Of a DNA stretch of 64,000 bases, positions 51,293 through 62,826 are shown one piece after another. Origin of the DNA: Prosopocoilus inquinatus (taxonomy: Eukaryota > Arthropoda > Insecta > Coleoptera > Lucanidae). How positions within the stretch are numbered: the first letter of the stretch is position 1; every line of letters starts with the position of its first letter. Location: NCBI GenBank assembly GCA_036172665.1, contig CM069875.1, positions 19,003,806-19,067,805 of the forward strand, read 5' to 3'. The notes beneath the pieces were generated by a model. The model was given only the letters and a program-made list of their open reading frames with translations. It was not told the DNA's origin and ran no database searches. The translations under genes were made by a program, and so were the position numbers.

Positions 51293-52201
51293 CTGTTGCA
51301 ATTTAGCTGAATTGTACCAGAATTTTAATGATTTTTTTTAATGATGAGTACAAATATCGCAATAACTCCTTTATTATTTGTTCTGAGGTTAAGTAGTAAA
51401 GAGTACTTTATATTTAGAATTTACTATTCTTTCGTTTCACAACCAAAAATACGGAATATTTCATTAAAGAGAAGTTTACATGTGCAGATATTATGAGAAC
51501 GCGATGCGTAATTGTTTTTTTGGTAGCACCGCTTAATTGTGGGTTCATTATTGCTGATGATTTGAACGATTTCGTACCTTAATAATTATGAAGTTATTGT
51601 ATGTATACAGTGTTTTCCAAAAGTAACGGATAAATTTTATAAAATGGTTAAGAAAAAGAATTCTCAGGTCGATTTTTATTTTTAAATCATCATTTGAGGA
51701 TGTAATTTTCAATTCCCCATCTCTAAGCTATAACAAGCCCAACTTTAAAAATTCAATTAGCAAAGTACCCCTTGTGATACCTCGTTAAATAACACTTTTA
51801 ATGCTGAAAATTTGTTAAAACTTGCGGTGTATATTGGATTTTCTCTTAATTCAGAAGGGCATTATTAAGTGCATCATAGTATTTTTATTTTAGCTTTAAT
51901 CATTCGCGATTACTGAGACTCACTGGGACACACTGTATAATGGAAACTTTGATCACCCTATACAGACTGTTTAAAAGTAACTCGGCACTATTGCAAACTA
52001 TTTTATTATTAAACATATAAAATAGCGACATCTTACTATCGCTTTTTGACCTAACTTTGCAGTAGGATAGACAAATTGAAGCGGGATTTGCTCCTAATGA
52101 GTCCCCCATGCAAGGCGGCCATGCTTGCTGTCAAAGCATAATGAAAGATTTTAGAAAAATTTTGTGCAAATCGTTTTTGATTGCAGTGAGAACCTCGAGC
52201 A

Positions 52202-52250
52202 GCCTCTGGACAGCTGTTTCAGCCCTGCTTGGGGCTTCTTCAGCAGAAAC
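52202..52250 (-). ncRNA. Type I hammerhead ribozyme, R1 array unit 1
   Basis: Stem I GUUUCUG with CAGAGGC (two G-U pairs), core CUGAAGA, stem II AGCCC/GGGCU with loop CAAGCA, core GAA, stem III ACA/UGU with GC loop, C17 at the cleavage site (GUC). Canonical. Confidence 0.9.
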
Positions 52251-52513
52251 GTAGCTCGACATTCCCACTGCAGACCAAAAACGACTTGCCCAATTTATTC
52301 GCAAATGCGATGTAAGAATGATGAACATATAAAATAGCGACATCTTACTATCGCTTTTTGACCTAACTTTGCAGTAGGATAGACAAATTGAAGCGGGATT
52401 TGCTCCTAATGAGTCCCCCATGCAAGGCGGCCATGCTTGCTGTCAAAGCATAATGAAAGATTTTAGAAAAATTTTGTGCAAATCGTTTTTGATTGCAGTG
52501 AGAACCTCGAGCA

Positions 52514-52562
52514 GCCTCTGGACAGCTGTTTCAGTCCTGCTTGGGGCTTCTTCAGCAGAAAC
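52514..52562 (-). ncRNA. Hammerhead ribozyme, R1 array unit 2
   Basis: As unit 1, 312 bp further on, but stem II has one mismatch (AGCCC facing GGACU). Core residues are intact. Confidence 0.85.
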
Positions 52563-52825
52563 GTAGCTCGACATTCCCACTGCAGACCAAAAACGACTTG
52601 CCCAATTTATTCGCAAATGCGATGTAAGAATGATGAACATATAAAATAGCGACATCTTACTATCGCTTTTTGACCTAACTTTGCAGTAGGATAGACAAAT
52701 TGAAGCGGGATTTGCTCCTAATGAGTCCCCCATGCAAGGCGGCCATGCTTGCTGTCAAAGCATAATGAAAGATTTTAGAAAAATTTTGTGCAAATCGTTT
52801 TTGATTGCAGTGAGAACCTCGAGCA

Positions 52826-52874
52826 GCCTCTGGACAGCTGTTTCAGCCCTGCTTGGGGCTTCTTCAGCAGAAAC
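52826..52874 (-). ncRNA. Type I hammerhead ribozyme, R1 array unit 3
   Basis: Same sequence as unit 1, at the next 312-bp step. Canonical core and stems. Confidence 0.9.
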
Positions 52875-53315
52875 GTAGCTCGACATTCCCACTGCAGACC
52901 AAAAACGACTTGCCAAATTTATTCGCAAATGCGATGTAAGAATGATGAACATATAAAATAGCGACATCTTACTATCGCTTTTTGACCTAACTTTGCAGTA
53001 GGATAGACAAATTGAAGCGGGATTTGCTCCTAATGAGTCCCCCATGCAAGGCGGCCATGCTTGCTCACTGCAATCAAAAACGATTTGCACAAAATTTTTC
53101 TAAAATCTTTCATTATGCTTTGACAGCAAGCATGGCCGCCTTGCATGGGGGACTCATTAGGAGCAAATCCCGCTTCAATTTGTCTATCCTACCGCAAAGT
53201 TAGGTCAAAAAGCGATAGTAAGATGTCGCTATTTTATATGTTCATCATTCTTACATCGCATTTGCGAATAAATTGGGCAAGTCGTTTTTGGTCTGCAGTG
53301 GGAATGTCGAGCTAC

Positions 53316-53364
53316 GTTTCTGCTGAAGAAGCCCCAAGCAGGGCTGAAACAGCTGTCCAGAGGC
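53316..53364 (+). ncRNA. Type I hammerhead ribozyme, inverted R1 unit
   Basis: Identical in design to unit 1 but on the plus strand, in the inverted terminal unit. About 54 bp downstream the unit ends in the family 3' end (CAATCAAAAACGATTTGCAC). Confidence 0.9.
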
Positions 53365-53974
53365 TGCTCGAAGTTCTCACTGCAATCAAAAACGATTTGC
53401 ACAAAATTTTTCTAAAATATTTTATTATTAAAGTTACATATACAATTAAATTAGCATACTAGTAGTATCTTTCGTCCTGATTGCAATGATGCATTAAAAA
53501 AAAAAAAATTGAACATCGCATTTATGAAATAAAGGGAAAAGAACACTTTTTTTAAATAGAACACCCTGCATATTATTTGACCAATCGATAGAGAATAAAA
53601 TTCTGAATTAAAATTATTCTTTATCATTTTATCGGAAATTAATAAATAAAGAAGATATTTTGATTTTTTACAAATTCATTAAGATGGCTGTGTTTCAAGA
53701 ACAAAACATTTGAAAAGCGTGTATGTATTTGAAAACATTGATTTTGGTTTATTTGTTTATTATAAAAGATGTTTTTGTCTGAGTTTTGTAAAAATCTTTT
53801 AATAACAAGAACTTTTATAAGATGCATTTTCTGGCCCAGAATATGCATCTTATGAAAATTCCTTTTGTTTGTACAAATCTCGATTTTTAAGTACAAAATA
53901 ATTCAGAAGGGACAATGTAAAGTAAATATTGTTTTACTCTTGTCAATGTCACAATTTATTACTTTGTAATAATT

Positions 53975-54560
53975 GGTACTGTTTCATTGGTCCGAGCGTC
54001 ACTTTTAATTAATTTCTAATTACTTCAAATCAACCGGCTAAAACTCAGGGGGTGGTTTAAACGATAGATTTCGATCCGTGCTTTAATATTCCGCAAACAG
54101 AATTTTTATGCAAATGCTCTGAGAAAAGTTATGAACATTTGAAATTGGTACTGTTTCGTTGGTCTGAGCGTCACTTTTAATTAATTTCTAATTGCTTCAA
54201 ATCAACCGGCTAAAACTCAGAGGGTGGTTTAAACGATAGATTTCGATCCGTGCTTTAATATTCTGCAAACAGAATTTTTATGCAAATGCTCTGAGAAAAG
54301 TTATGAACATTTGAAATTGGTACTGTTTCGTTGGTCTGAGAATCACTTTTAATTAATTTCTAATTACTTCAAATCAACCGGCTAAAACTCAGAGGGTGGT
54401 TTAGACGATAGATTTCGATCCGTGCTTTAATATTCTGCAAACAGAATGTTTATACGAATTCTTCATGAAAAGATATGGACGTTCAAAATTAGTATTATTT
54501 GATTGCTGGGAATGCCATATTTAATTGATTTTCTAATTACTTTAAATCAATCGGCTAAAA
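53975..54560 (-). repeat. 172-bp subterminal tandem repeat of E copy B, right arm
   Basis: Three units marked by GTC(C/T)GAG(C/A)(G/A)TCAC at about 53990, 54163 and 54334 (period about 172). They are highly similar to the units in E copy A. Confidence 0.85.
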
Positions 54561-54852
54561 CTTTCTAATGGCATTATTAAATAGATATGTATGCTTACTT
54601 TATGACTGTGTGAAGATTTTCAGTGAAAGCAATTGTTTTGGTGCAATATATGAATAATGACTTATGCTGGTTTAAATAGTCATAGTTAACTTAATATCAA
54701 ATATTTTTTCAGTTTCTTCATATGAGGGGTATCTACACATTATACTCTTTGTAATAGATTGAATATTATTGATGTGTGATCGTTATTTTAGCGGTGGCAG
54801 CGTTTTGAAATTTCATAATTTTATTGCTGGAATTTTATTGCTTCTCATCGGT

Positions 54853-55390
54853 ACGATATTATTAAACGGGAAGAGAATGAAAAGGTGCATACTAGAATCG
54901 AAGGACGTGGAAGGATAGCAAAAAAGATGTCCAAGAGAAAGTAAAAGCAACTTGTTCAAGAGGCAGTTGGAAAACTTGGAATGTCTTATCGAAAACTACG
55001 AAGAAAATTTAAAATGTCTCACAAGTACAGTGAACCTCAACTTAAAAGTCAAAAAGGTCTGTTACGTAAATTACGCGAAGGGCATTTGAAGCCATCAAAT
55101 CAAGATTTTATAGTAATTTATGATGAGTCTTACTTTACTTTAGATGGTACCGATGTGGCTGAAAATAATAGCTACTTTTATAAAGAATATGTGGAAGTCG
55201 GTTCGTAAGAGGCTTCTACCATTTCTACGAAAATACCACAAGGATGGCAATTACATCTTCTGGCCGGACATGGCTGTCGCACACTACGCGCACAATACAG
55301 TAGCCGTATATGAGTAGCATCAAATTAGATATATTCCGCGAGCAGAAAATGTAGCAAACGTACCTCAATTGATGTATTTACACAACACTT
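54853..55390 (+). pseudogene. Tc1/mariner-like transposase, C-terminal part
   Basis: Continues the gene cut by element E. It has a basic region, RIEGRGRIAKKMSKRK (close to the GRPR-type linker), then after a stop the frame 54981-55208 with FIVIYDESYFTLDG, equivalent to the first catalytic Asp block. A deletion and frame change follow, then FWPDMAVAHYAHNTV (second Asp block) and IPRAENVANVPQLM (NVPQ-type third block) to about 55384. Several stops make it a pseudogene. Terminal repeats were not found. Confidence 0.65.
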
Positions 55391-58087
55391 ATAAACGCTA
55401 TATCTAAAACTGAAACTAAAATTAGAGAGAAGTGAAGGGGAAAAAAGAAAGAAAGAAAACAAAGGTAATGAGACAAATAAATGAAATACGTAAGTAAATA
55501 AGGAAGTGGAAGACATGGCGAACACAAAAAAATGAGGTTGTTAAGAAGACTTAAGAGGAGAGTTGATACAGAAATTCACCAAACTCTTTCTAAAGCCGAG
55601 GACATTTAGATTGAAGATATCAATGTTGTTACAAAGATGGCTGTAAAAGGTAGAGAGTACTAAATACTAAAGCATTGGTATTCGGGGTAGGCAAATAAAA
55701 TGTCAAAGAGTTGAGACGTAGCAAAACACCGTGATGTAATTACAATGCACTTGTAACTTATAATGCTTGTGACAATAAAACAAGTTAACCTTCGTGGCCA
55801 AAATAATCTGAATAATTAAACGAATGACGTAACTCAAGACGTTAGATTATTTGACACAACAATTAATTATAGATCAGTCCTGACCGCACAGAATTGACTC
55901 ATGTTTGTGTCATGCAAAGAAATGTTTCGGAAATATTTGCATAATAATAATAAAAAAATCCCAGGATATTCACACTTACACTCCTCGACGAAACAGATTC
56001 TTAGATTCCACGAATCGTGTAAATTCGTTGGCAAGGATGCATACAAAACACCGCAGCAGACACGTAGAGCTTTATTCTTTGCAATCAAACTATCTCGTAA
56101 ATTTTGTGACACAGTTCTACACAAATTCTCCCCTTTCACGAAACACGTGTGTACGCTGTCATGTCGGACGGTAATGTAAAAAGTTTCCAAGATGTTTGCC
56201 GGAGCCTCCTTTCTGAGCAAACATGGCGGGCTAATCGAAACACAGAAAGCGAATGAATGTTGTTACTTTAGACCAAAGAAAATCTTGATTTCAACGGACG
56301 CATGAACGTCACTTCCAGAAAATGTTGCGAAGCTTAACAAGGAAGCAAACGCATACGCGTAGTTGCCGAAACATATCAACAGATTAACTCGCAACGACAC
56401 CAATACATTTCATATTCAGACGAGTGGCGCCATCTACTGGCCAGTTGATTCTTTAGAAAGGAAGGCACGCTATCTGTAGGGAATGTTCCAGAACAGGTCG
56501 CGAAGATTTGTCGAGGCTTCCAGGTGTTTTCTGGAGCAAGTGCATTAACTGTACACCATGCATAACACTTTAGCCATTTTATAAAATTATGTAAAGTGAC
56601 GAAATATTATACCGAGTGTTTATGAAATATTGAATCATTTTTCACACATACCAAAATATCACGTAAAATTAAATAATTACAATAATTGCAAAACGATGAA
56701 GAAAGATATTGTTCAGTATTTTAAAATGTACTTAGATACATACTTAATCTTTAAATTTCGCAGCAATTTTCTTTTAAAATAGCTAAAATCTTCTGAAAAA
56801 TGCATTTAATTTACTAACAAGACATATAGAGAAACATAAAAGCTTAACCCACATTTACGTTTTTGAGTTTGTATTTCAATTTCTTACGATGTTAGATTGA
56901 CACAGTACTACCCTTACTGAGGTCTTCCATCTTAAAAAAGCTTTTGTTTTTTCTTCTTAAAGTTCATGGCCGACTAGATATTTCGAAAAAAGCTAATTTT
57001 TAGAATTTTGTTAAACGCATATAACATATTCTCGACTTTAGAGTAAAAATGTAAAGACAAAATTTGTAGAAAATGATGTTCTTCTTTAAACAGTCCAACT
57101 AAATTTTCTATATTGTCACGAAATAATAAGGGCCTCCTCCATGTCACGAAATAAGCCGAGGTATAAATTTTAAGTTAAAAATCCTCTACCAAATCACGAA
57201 TTGATAAGGGGCGCACTTGTAAAATCTATGCCATGTTATGAACTAAAAGAAAGGATTAACAGTTTAAACGCGGATAAGAGGAAAACATTCATTTACGGGG
57301 GTTTATTAAAAGGCTAACTTACATTTAACGATTAATTTTAAAATTAAAGCAATGTTATATTAAGAGTTCCTTACACTAATCGAGTAAATTGGACCTAATG
57401 TCATGTTAACATGTTAAGTGCGGATACAAAATTAATTACGTATTAAATTGTAGAGACATTCGGTTTTATATTATATCGTAGGAGACATTTGCTTGGCATA
57501 AAATAATCAAATCGACCATAAATATAATCAAAGTTTACTTTACAATAAATGTTCTTTGACTCTTCATCCGACGCCAACAATCGCCGATTAATAACTTACT
57601 GCGATATACTCATTTCCCTAATCACTCTCTAATGCGAAGGTATTACGGCAGAGCGCGGGGCACAATCACAATGCAACCAAAGATACTTATTTATTTGAGT
57701 AACTTATAAAACTACAATAATTGTGATGATTGATAATAAACTAAAGAGAACGCGCCGCACATGGCTGTCGGTGGTTCGCCATCTTGTTCGTTACCGGCTA
57801 AGGGCAGGCGTCGAAGAATTCTTAAGGGGTAGACGGCGAAAAAGGAGTACCAAGCTCCATCTAGCGACCACGCGTATAACGCACACCAATTGTTCCAACA
57901 GAAGGTAAGGTGAACAGTTCTGAGCCTGACACAGAGATGGCGCCCCAATCAGGAAAAATTTTAGAAAAATTTGTTTCCTGCCTGGGTTCACGTGTCATCA
58001 GTTCGTATGACAAGTTCCAACTTGTTCTATCAAGTAGTTTGTCTAAACGATTTTTTGCAGTAGACGTCTTGTGTGTTTTTCGTTAAA
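55391..58087. other. Unassigned stretch, no gene seen
   Basis: Overlapping frames on both strands at 55867-56220 and 57712-57991 are the only ones above 60 codons and none resembles a known family. Two blocks (57600-57950 and about 56340-56540) are GC-richer than average and contain GATGGCGCC/CATCTAGCG words. No repeat ends were found. Confidence 0.4.
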
Positions 58088-58832
58088 ATGGAAAACTTGA
58101 ATATGGTGGGGTCATAAAGTTCTTCGTTTTAGATGGATTAACCCCTAAGGAAATTCATCCGAAGTTGACAAAAGTTTAGGGAGACTCTGCTCCTTCCATG
58201 CCAACCGTTAAAGAGAGGGCATCTGAATTCAAGCATGGTCGCACATCCCTCGAAGATGACCACGTGAAGAACGGCCAAAAACCGCAACCACACCGGAAAC
58301 CATGGAAAAAGTGCAAGATATCTTGTTGGATGATAGGTGAGTAAAGGTGAGTGAGATAAATGAGGCTGTGGGGATGTCGGAAGAAAGGGTGCGAAACATC
58401 TTGTACAAAAAATTAGATATGCGAAAGCTCTGAGCATGATGAATATTATTCCAACCTTTTTGACCAGCTGAATTCCAAAATTTAGAGCGAGAAGAGGCCT
58501 AGCTTGAAGAAGAAAAAATCATCTTTCACCAGGACAATACACCTGCACACAAAAGTGCGTTGACGATGGGAAAACTACGGGATTTGAAGTACGATTTGCT
58601 CGGCCATCTCCCCTATTCTCCTGATTTGTCACTCTCAGACTTCCATCTGTTCCTAAACTTGAAGAAATTTGTTTCTGGGGAGCGCTTCGCATCCAATGAA
58701 AAAGTTGAGAAGGACATGGATGAATATTTTCACAACCTTCCAGACTCTCACTTCCGGGAAGGAATACTGATGTTAGAGAAACGCTGGACCAAGTTTGTTG
58801 AAGTCAAGGGAGATTATGAAATCATTTTCTAA
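58088..58832 (+). pseudogene. Mariner transposase, frameshifted and truncated
   Basis: Starts near an ATG at 58088 (MENLNM). It passes through several frames with mariner-like text (EIHPKLTKV, VKERASEFKHGRTSLEDD), then FHQDNTPAHKS with the second catalytic Asp at about 58532, and YSPDLSLSDFHLF with the third about 34 residues on, which fits the DD34D mariner signature. It ends at a TAA at 58830-58832. The first catalytic Asp region is missing by deletion. Possible terminal sequence (GAGAATTTTTGCACCTTAA) lies at about 58862-58880, but its partner was not found. Confidence 0.8.
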
Positions 58833-58889
58833 CTGAAAGTCGCAGTAATTCATTGTCAGGCCGAGAATTTTTGCACCTTAACCTCGTAA

Positions 58890-61520
58890 TGACTCTTATA
58901 ATGAAATCATTGATTTACAAATTTCCCTTCTTAAACTATCCGTACTAGTAGTCGATGTATCAAAACTATCACCGTCTCAATAAAATATAATTAATCAGCG
59001 AGTGAGTGAATGAATGATTTGAATGAAATACGATCTACTGGTGCAACACTGCAAGTAAATTCAACAACTTCAGTTTCAATTGTAAGCACAGAATCTCCTC
59101 ATTTAATTTTGCTTACGTTCCGAATGTTGTTAATTTTGCTTGCGTTCCGAAGACCGAAAAGTGTCGCTGACCGCATCTATACTTACGAAATGCTAAACTA
59201 AACAATTTCTATTTTTGAGTTACGGCATAAAATTTTTTGCTAACGGAAATAATAGTTGACTATGAGTGCAAAAAGTTATCTTTTGTTAAGCTTCCCACTT
59301 AGCCGTTTTCAGTTTTTTTTCCAAATTGCCCAGAAACTGTAAATAAATCTATTGACAAATTTTTAATAAAAAATTATAAAGGTTATTTTTATTTAACCGA
59401 CTTCGTAACTTTAATAATAATCCCTGCAGAAAACAACTTATTCTGGACAGTCTGAATACGCAAAGATAAACTATTTCAGTTTATTTACTCATTATTTCGC
59501 AAGTTTCTGAATTTAAGCCCTATCTTTCCACTTTCCACTTAAATTTTCGTTTTTTCACTTGATTGTGGTTTCGTAATTTAATTTAATTTTTTAATTAATT
59601 AAAATATAAATGAGAGAGATATTAATATTATGAAAAAGTTTTGATTCAAGACAACCTACATAAACACCGTAATTCAGAAATGTCTACTGATATTTTCAAA
59701 GTGAATAGAACATCAAAAAATAGGGTCACCTTTTCATGTAAATAGGGTCACCTTTTCATGTAATCTTTTGTGTGAAAAATACGAAATTGATAATAATGTA
59801 GGGTATTAACTTTTAAATCTCAATTACTCGAAAACGATAAGGTTTGTCGAAATGCCACATGAGAACCTTTCTTGTACCGAATAGTTTAAGTAAGATTTTC
59901 TTCACAAATTTTTTGATAAAATATGTAAAACATAAAAAGCAATAATATACTGAAAATCACCCCCTCAAAACTACCCCTCATGAAGGAGGGAGGATCTGAC
60001 AAATTATATGTTGTTAATGCGCAGTTACATACATGCCTTATGCTCGAATTTAAAATGTTATTTTGATAACTTAAGACTTAAAGGATCCAGAAGAAACTGC
60101 CAAAAAAAACAAAGTTTTTCACTCTTCTTTCAGGGCTTATAACTCTCTTATTATTCACTTTTGGGAAAAAAATATGTGTAATATAAAATAATTGTAAACT
60201 GGTCAGTCCCATTAGATCAATAAATGTTAAATATTTTCCATTTCTTTATTATAATTTTCTCAATGTAGCTAACAGTGATTCAATAAATTTATTATCATTT
60301 ATTACTATTATTATTAAAAAGTGACCTTATTTCTTGATGATGATTCACCCCAAAAATCTTGGGAGACATTTCTGAATCACGGTGCAGATAGATTGTAATT
60401 GGCGTTCTTAAATAGAGGTAATTATGAACAATGAATTACCGTAAGTCTGAAAAGTGCGAATGAAACAGAAAATCTTTCATCCTTCAGGACAAGATGTAAT
60501 ATGGCGTTTATTGCAGAGCATTCAACGAATAAATAATTGACGATATCTTCATATTTCTCGCAAAACATCTTATTCTCACCTTTTGTAGAAGGCGACGCCA
60601 GAAATCTCTCATTAGACTTCGGGAAGCTCACGGCAGTAACCTCTTCGCCGACGAACTGAAATAACGAAGATCACGCCAGGTTACGTAGTGACTATCCAGG
60701 TCGAAAGCGGCAATTTATAGACATAAATAACAAACTGGGAGTCCCTTAAACACCTTTTTGAAAATGGAATTCGATTATAGTTTAGTAATTTACAGTTGAG
60801 GGCGTGCAAGAACTGTTAATATTATACAGCGGCGCGGTGAAGTCTTCGTGCAAGAACACCTTCTAACGAGGTCTGTGTTGGGCTGAGCCACTGCGCCTTG
60901 AGAAGCGAGATGCACCCGTTGATAACCTATAGTTGGCCAACTGCATTTTGATTTTATTTCGGTTTAATGGCGTATAATAAAATTAAAGGTTTCTGTTATA
61001 GATTTTTCATTAGACATAAATAATAACGCGCTAATAACAGTGATAGACAGTCGTAAAATATGTGAGGCCGGCCGTAAATTTAATCAAACAATAGAAGCAA
61101 TTATCAATTATAATTATCGGTTTAAGTGAATAAATTATAAATTCATTTCGGTTTCAAGAAGCAATGAAATAAAGGGTAAATTAAATTTAGCAATAACAAT
61201 TTCCTTTAAGCGAATTATTAGGACCACAAATTATTTGCAATAATTCTTCTTTTAATAACATTCCCGAGGTAATTAAATAGGTATTGAGTAAATATATACA
61301 TACTCCTACAATATTATTACGATGCAATATATTATTCCATAGAACATAAGAAGGCGGTGATGGAAAATAAATAACATCAAATATTTACGGTTGATTATTT
61401 GCTTGTTTGCTTCAAAAATACTAAGAAAAAACTGAATCAAATAGAAATAATTTGCGTACGTATTCAATAAACTGAAAGATTTTTTTTTTAATATTAGTCA
61501 TTGCTTAATTATCTATCAAA
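58890..61520. other. AT-rich stretch, no gene seen
   Basis: Contains a 21-bp perfect tandem duplication (ATAGGGTCACCTTTTCATGTA) at about 59723-59762. 60960-61200 is rich in TAAT/ATTA-type words and may be non-coding regulatory DNA, but that is speculative. No coding frame is supported. Confidence 0.4.
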
Positions 61521-61527
61521 AATAAGT

Positions 61528-61640
61528 GATGTCAGGACATTTGGGCCGCGAACATTTGCGCCACCCATACATTTGCGCCGATCGGGTTAAATTTACAGCG
61601 AACGGTCAGGTAATGTCATTAGCAATTTTACATTTGCGCC
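61528..61640. repeat. Interspersed short repeats of CATTTG(C/G)GCC
   Basis: The word CATTTGGGCCGC or CATTTGCGCC occurs four times within about 110 bp (61538, 61553, 61570, 61630). The spacing is irregular. It may be the end of an unknown element or a site cluster. No further structure was found. Confidence 0.45.
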
Positions 61641-62034
61641 GCTGCCTCAGCGACGAAATTTTCGACCACTTGGTAAATTATATTGCTCAAATTCTAAATA
61701 AAATTATTTCCATCATTTTTAATTGCGCATAATACAATATGCCTATTTGCAGATCTTCAAAACATTATTATTTTTCTTCTGAACTAATATGTTGTATTTC
61801 CAAATTAGTAGATTTTTGTCTTGTGTTTTAGTAAATTTTATTCAACATGTTATTTATTAATAAAAAGATGCATAATTCTTCCTTGAAATTTATTGAAAGC
61901 TGGAAATATATTTACTTTAAAAAAATTATTTTAATTATTAGCAATGCCTTTCAAATTTTAAACCTAATAAATATAAATAAATTTTTGAAGAAAAAAAAAA
62001 GATTTACAAAATTTTTTCTTAAACTTATGCTTTG

Positions 62035-62125
62035 ACAGCAAGCGTGGCCGCCTTGTACGGGATGACTTATTATGCAGCCCACTGGCTTCAATTTGTCATC
62101 CTAATCCAATGTCAGGTTAAAAGAA
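62035..62125 (+). repeat. R1 fragment, diverged
   Basis: Starts GACAGCAAGCGTGGCCGCC and runs to CCAATGTCAGGTTAAAAG, matching the non-ribozyme part of the R1 unit at a lower identity than other copies. An older insertion; target duplication not seen. Confidence 0.65.
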
Positions 62126-62672
62126 ATATAAAAAGTGTGTGTCTTTCCCAAGGAGTCGAAACGATGCCATTTTAGTTGCCTGAAGATTGCCAAATTTATT
62201 TCCTGTCGTTGTCCCTTTCCTTACGAGGATGTCCTCTTCAGAATTCTTGATGAGGGTAAAAAACTGAGTTTAGAAATTAGTAAATAAAAGAGTTTGGTAA
62301 ATTTAACAAGTCTATTAAAAGAAATCTAAACAAATAATACAACAACAAGAAAAATAACATTACCATAATAACAACTAACGTGTAATACGAGGAAACAAAA
62401 CTTAACACAAAAAATTAAATATATATATAAAGGGGAGAGACAACGTTTTTTTAATGAATTATCTCGCAATTCCCCCCCGTTCCATACCTGTGACAAGCTG
62501 CTATAGTAGGCGCTTTCAAAAACTAGATGGCGCAACGATGTCATTCTACGCAAGGCACTCGATCTCTGTCTAAGGACACAGGTACTGCCATCATATGTTT
62601 TTGACACACGACAGTGGGTAATTGACCTTGAACGAGTGGGTTGTCAAAAATGATAAACTGGAATATTTTATG

Positions 62673-62826
62673 AACATTTACGAATAAATTGGGCAAGTGG
62701 TTTTTGTTTGCAACGGGAATGTCGAGCTACGTCTCTGCTGAAGAAGCCCCAAGCAGGGCTGAAACAGCTGTCCAGAGGCTGCTCGAGGTTCTCGCTGCAA
62801 TCAAAAACTATTTGCAAAAAATTTTT
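62673..62826 (+). mobile_element. R1 insertion (154 bp) in M4, ribozyme-bearing
   Basis: Flanked by the 15-bp direct repeat CTGGAATATTTTATG (62658-62672, 62827-62841), which is single in M4 copy 2. It is 5'-truncated relative to the 312-bp unit and ends in the family 3' end GCAATCAAAAACTATTTGCA...TTTTTCT. It contains a canonical hammerhead. Confidence 0.9.
62731..62779 (+). ncRNA. Type I hammerhead ribozyme (R1 family), canonical
   Basis: Stem I of seven pairs (GUCUCUG with CAGAGGC), core CUGAAGA, stem II AGCCC/GGGCU with loop CAAGCA, core GAA, stem III ACA/UGU with GC loop, and a GUC cleavage site. All conserved positions are met. Confidence 0.92.

Larger units (their letters stand above)
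52014..53417. mobile_element. R1 array: 312-bp tandem units plus an inverted terminal unit
   Basis: Flanked by the 15-bp direct repeat TATTTTATTATTAAA (51999-52013, 53418-53432), which occurs once in E copy A. From 52014 to 53065 there are about 3.4 head-to-tail units of exactly 312 bp (the mark CCCCCATGCAAGG recurs at that spacing). At 53066 the orientation flips and a 352-bp copy follows. Units are almost identical. Each full unit holds one hammerhead. Repeated open frames of about 96 codons on the minus strand are by-products of the tandem structure. Confidence 0.92.
50727..54852. mobile_element. E copy B: 4.1-kb terminal-inverted-repeat element
   Basis: Termini ACCGATGAGAAG (50727) and its inverse CTTCTCATCGGT (to 54852), with inverted similarity extending about 150 bp. 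It is flanked by the perfect 9-bp direct repeat ACGATATTA (50718-50726, 54853-54861). A 9-bp duplication and long inverted ends with internal tandem repeats fit Mutator-like or foldback-type elements. The right arm has three 172-bp repeats and the left arm one partial unit. There is no transposase, so it is non-autonomous. It contains an R1 array at 52014-53417, without which it is about 2.7 kb. Confidence 0.88.

Noticed and set aside
52131..53090. Three repeated open frames of about 96-111 codons that look like a small gene family
   Set aside because: They are the same frame of the 312-bp R1 unit repeated. They read across the ribozyme on the minus strand and have no domain. The unit is better explained as a non-coding ribozyme element.
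52014..53417. CRISPR-like array
   Set aside because: The repeats are 312 bp with no short constant repeat plus variable spacer, and the genome is eukaryotic.
55867..56220. 117-codon minus-strand frame with many Cys
   Set aside because: Comparable frames exist on the plus strand over the same bases and no known family is recognisable. Probably chance.
57712..57991. Overlapping Trp/Cys-rich frames
   Set aside because: GC-richer local composition gives open frames on both strands. No domain or start context supports a gene.
62200..62250. CUGAAGA on the minus strand near 62243, possible ribozyme core
   Set aside because: No properly placed stem II and GAAA could be found.
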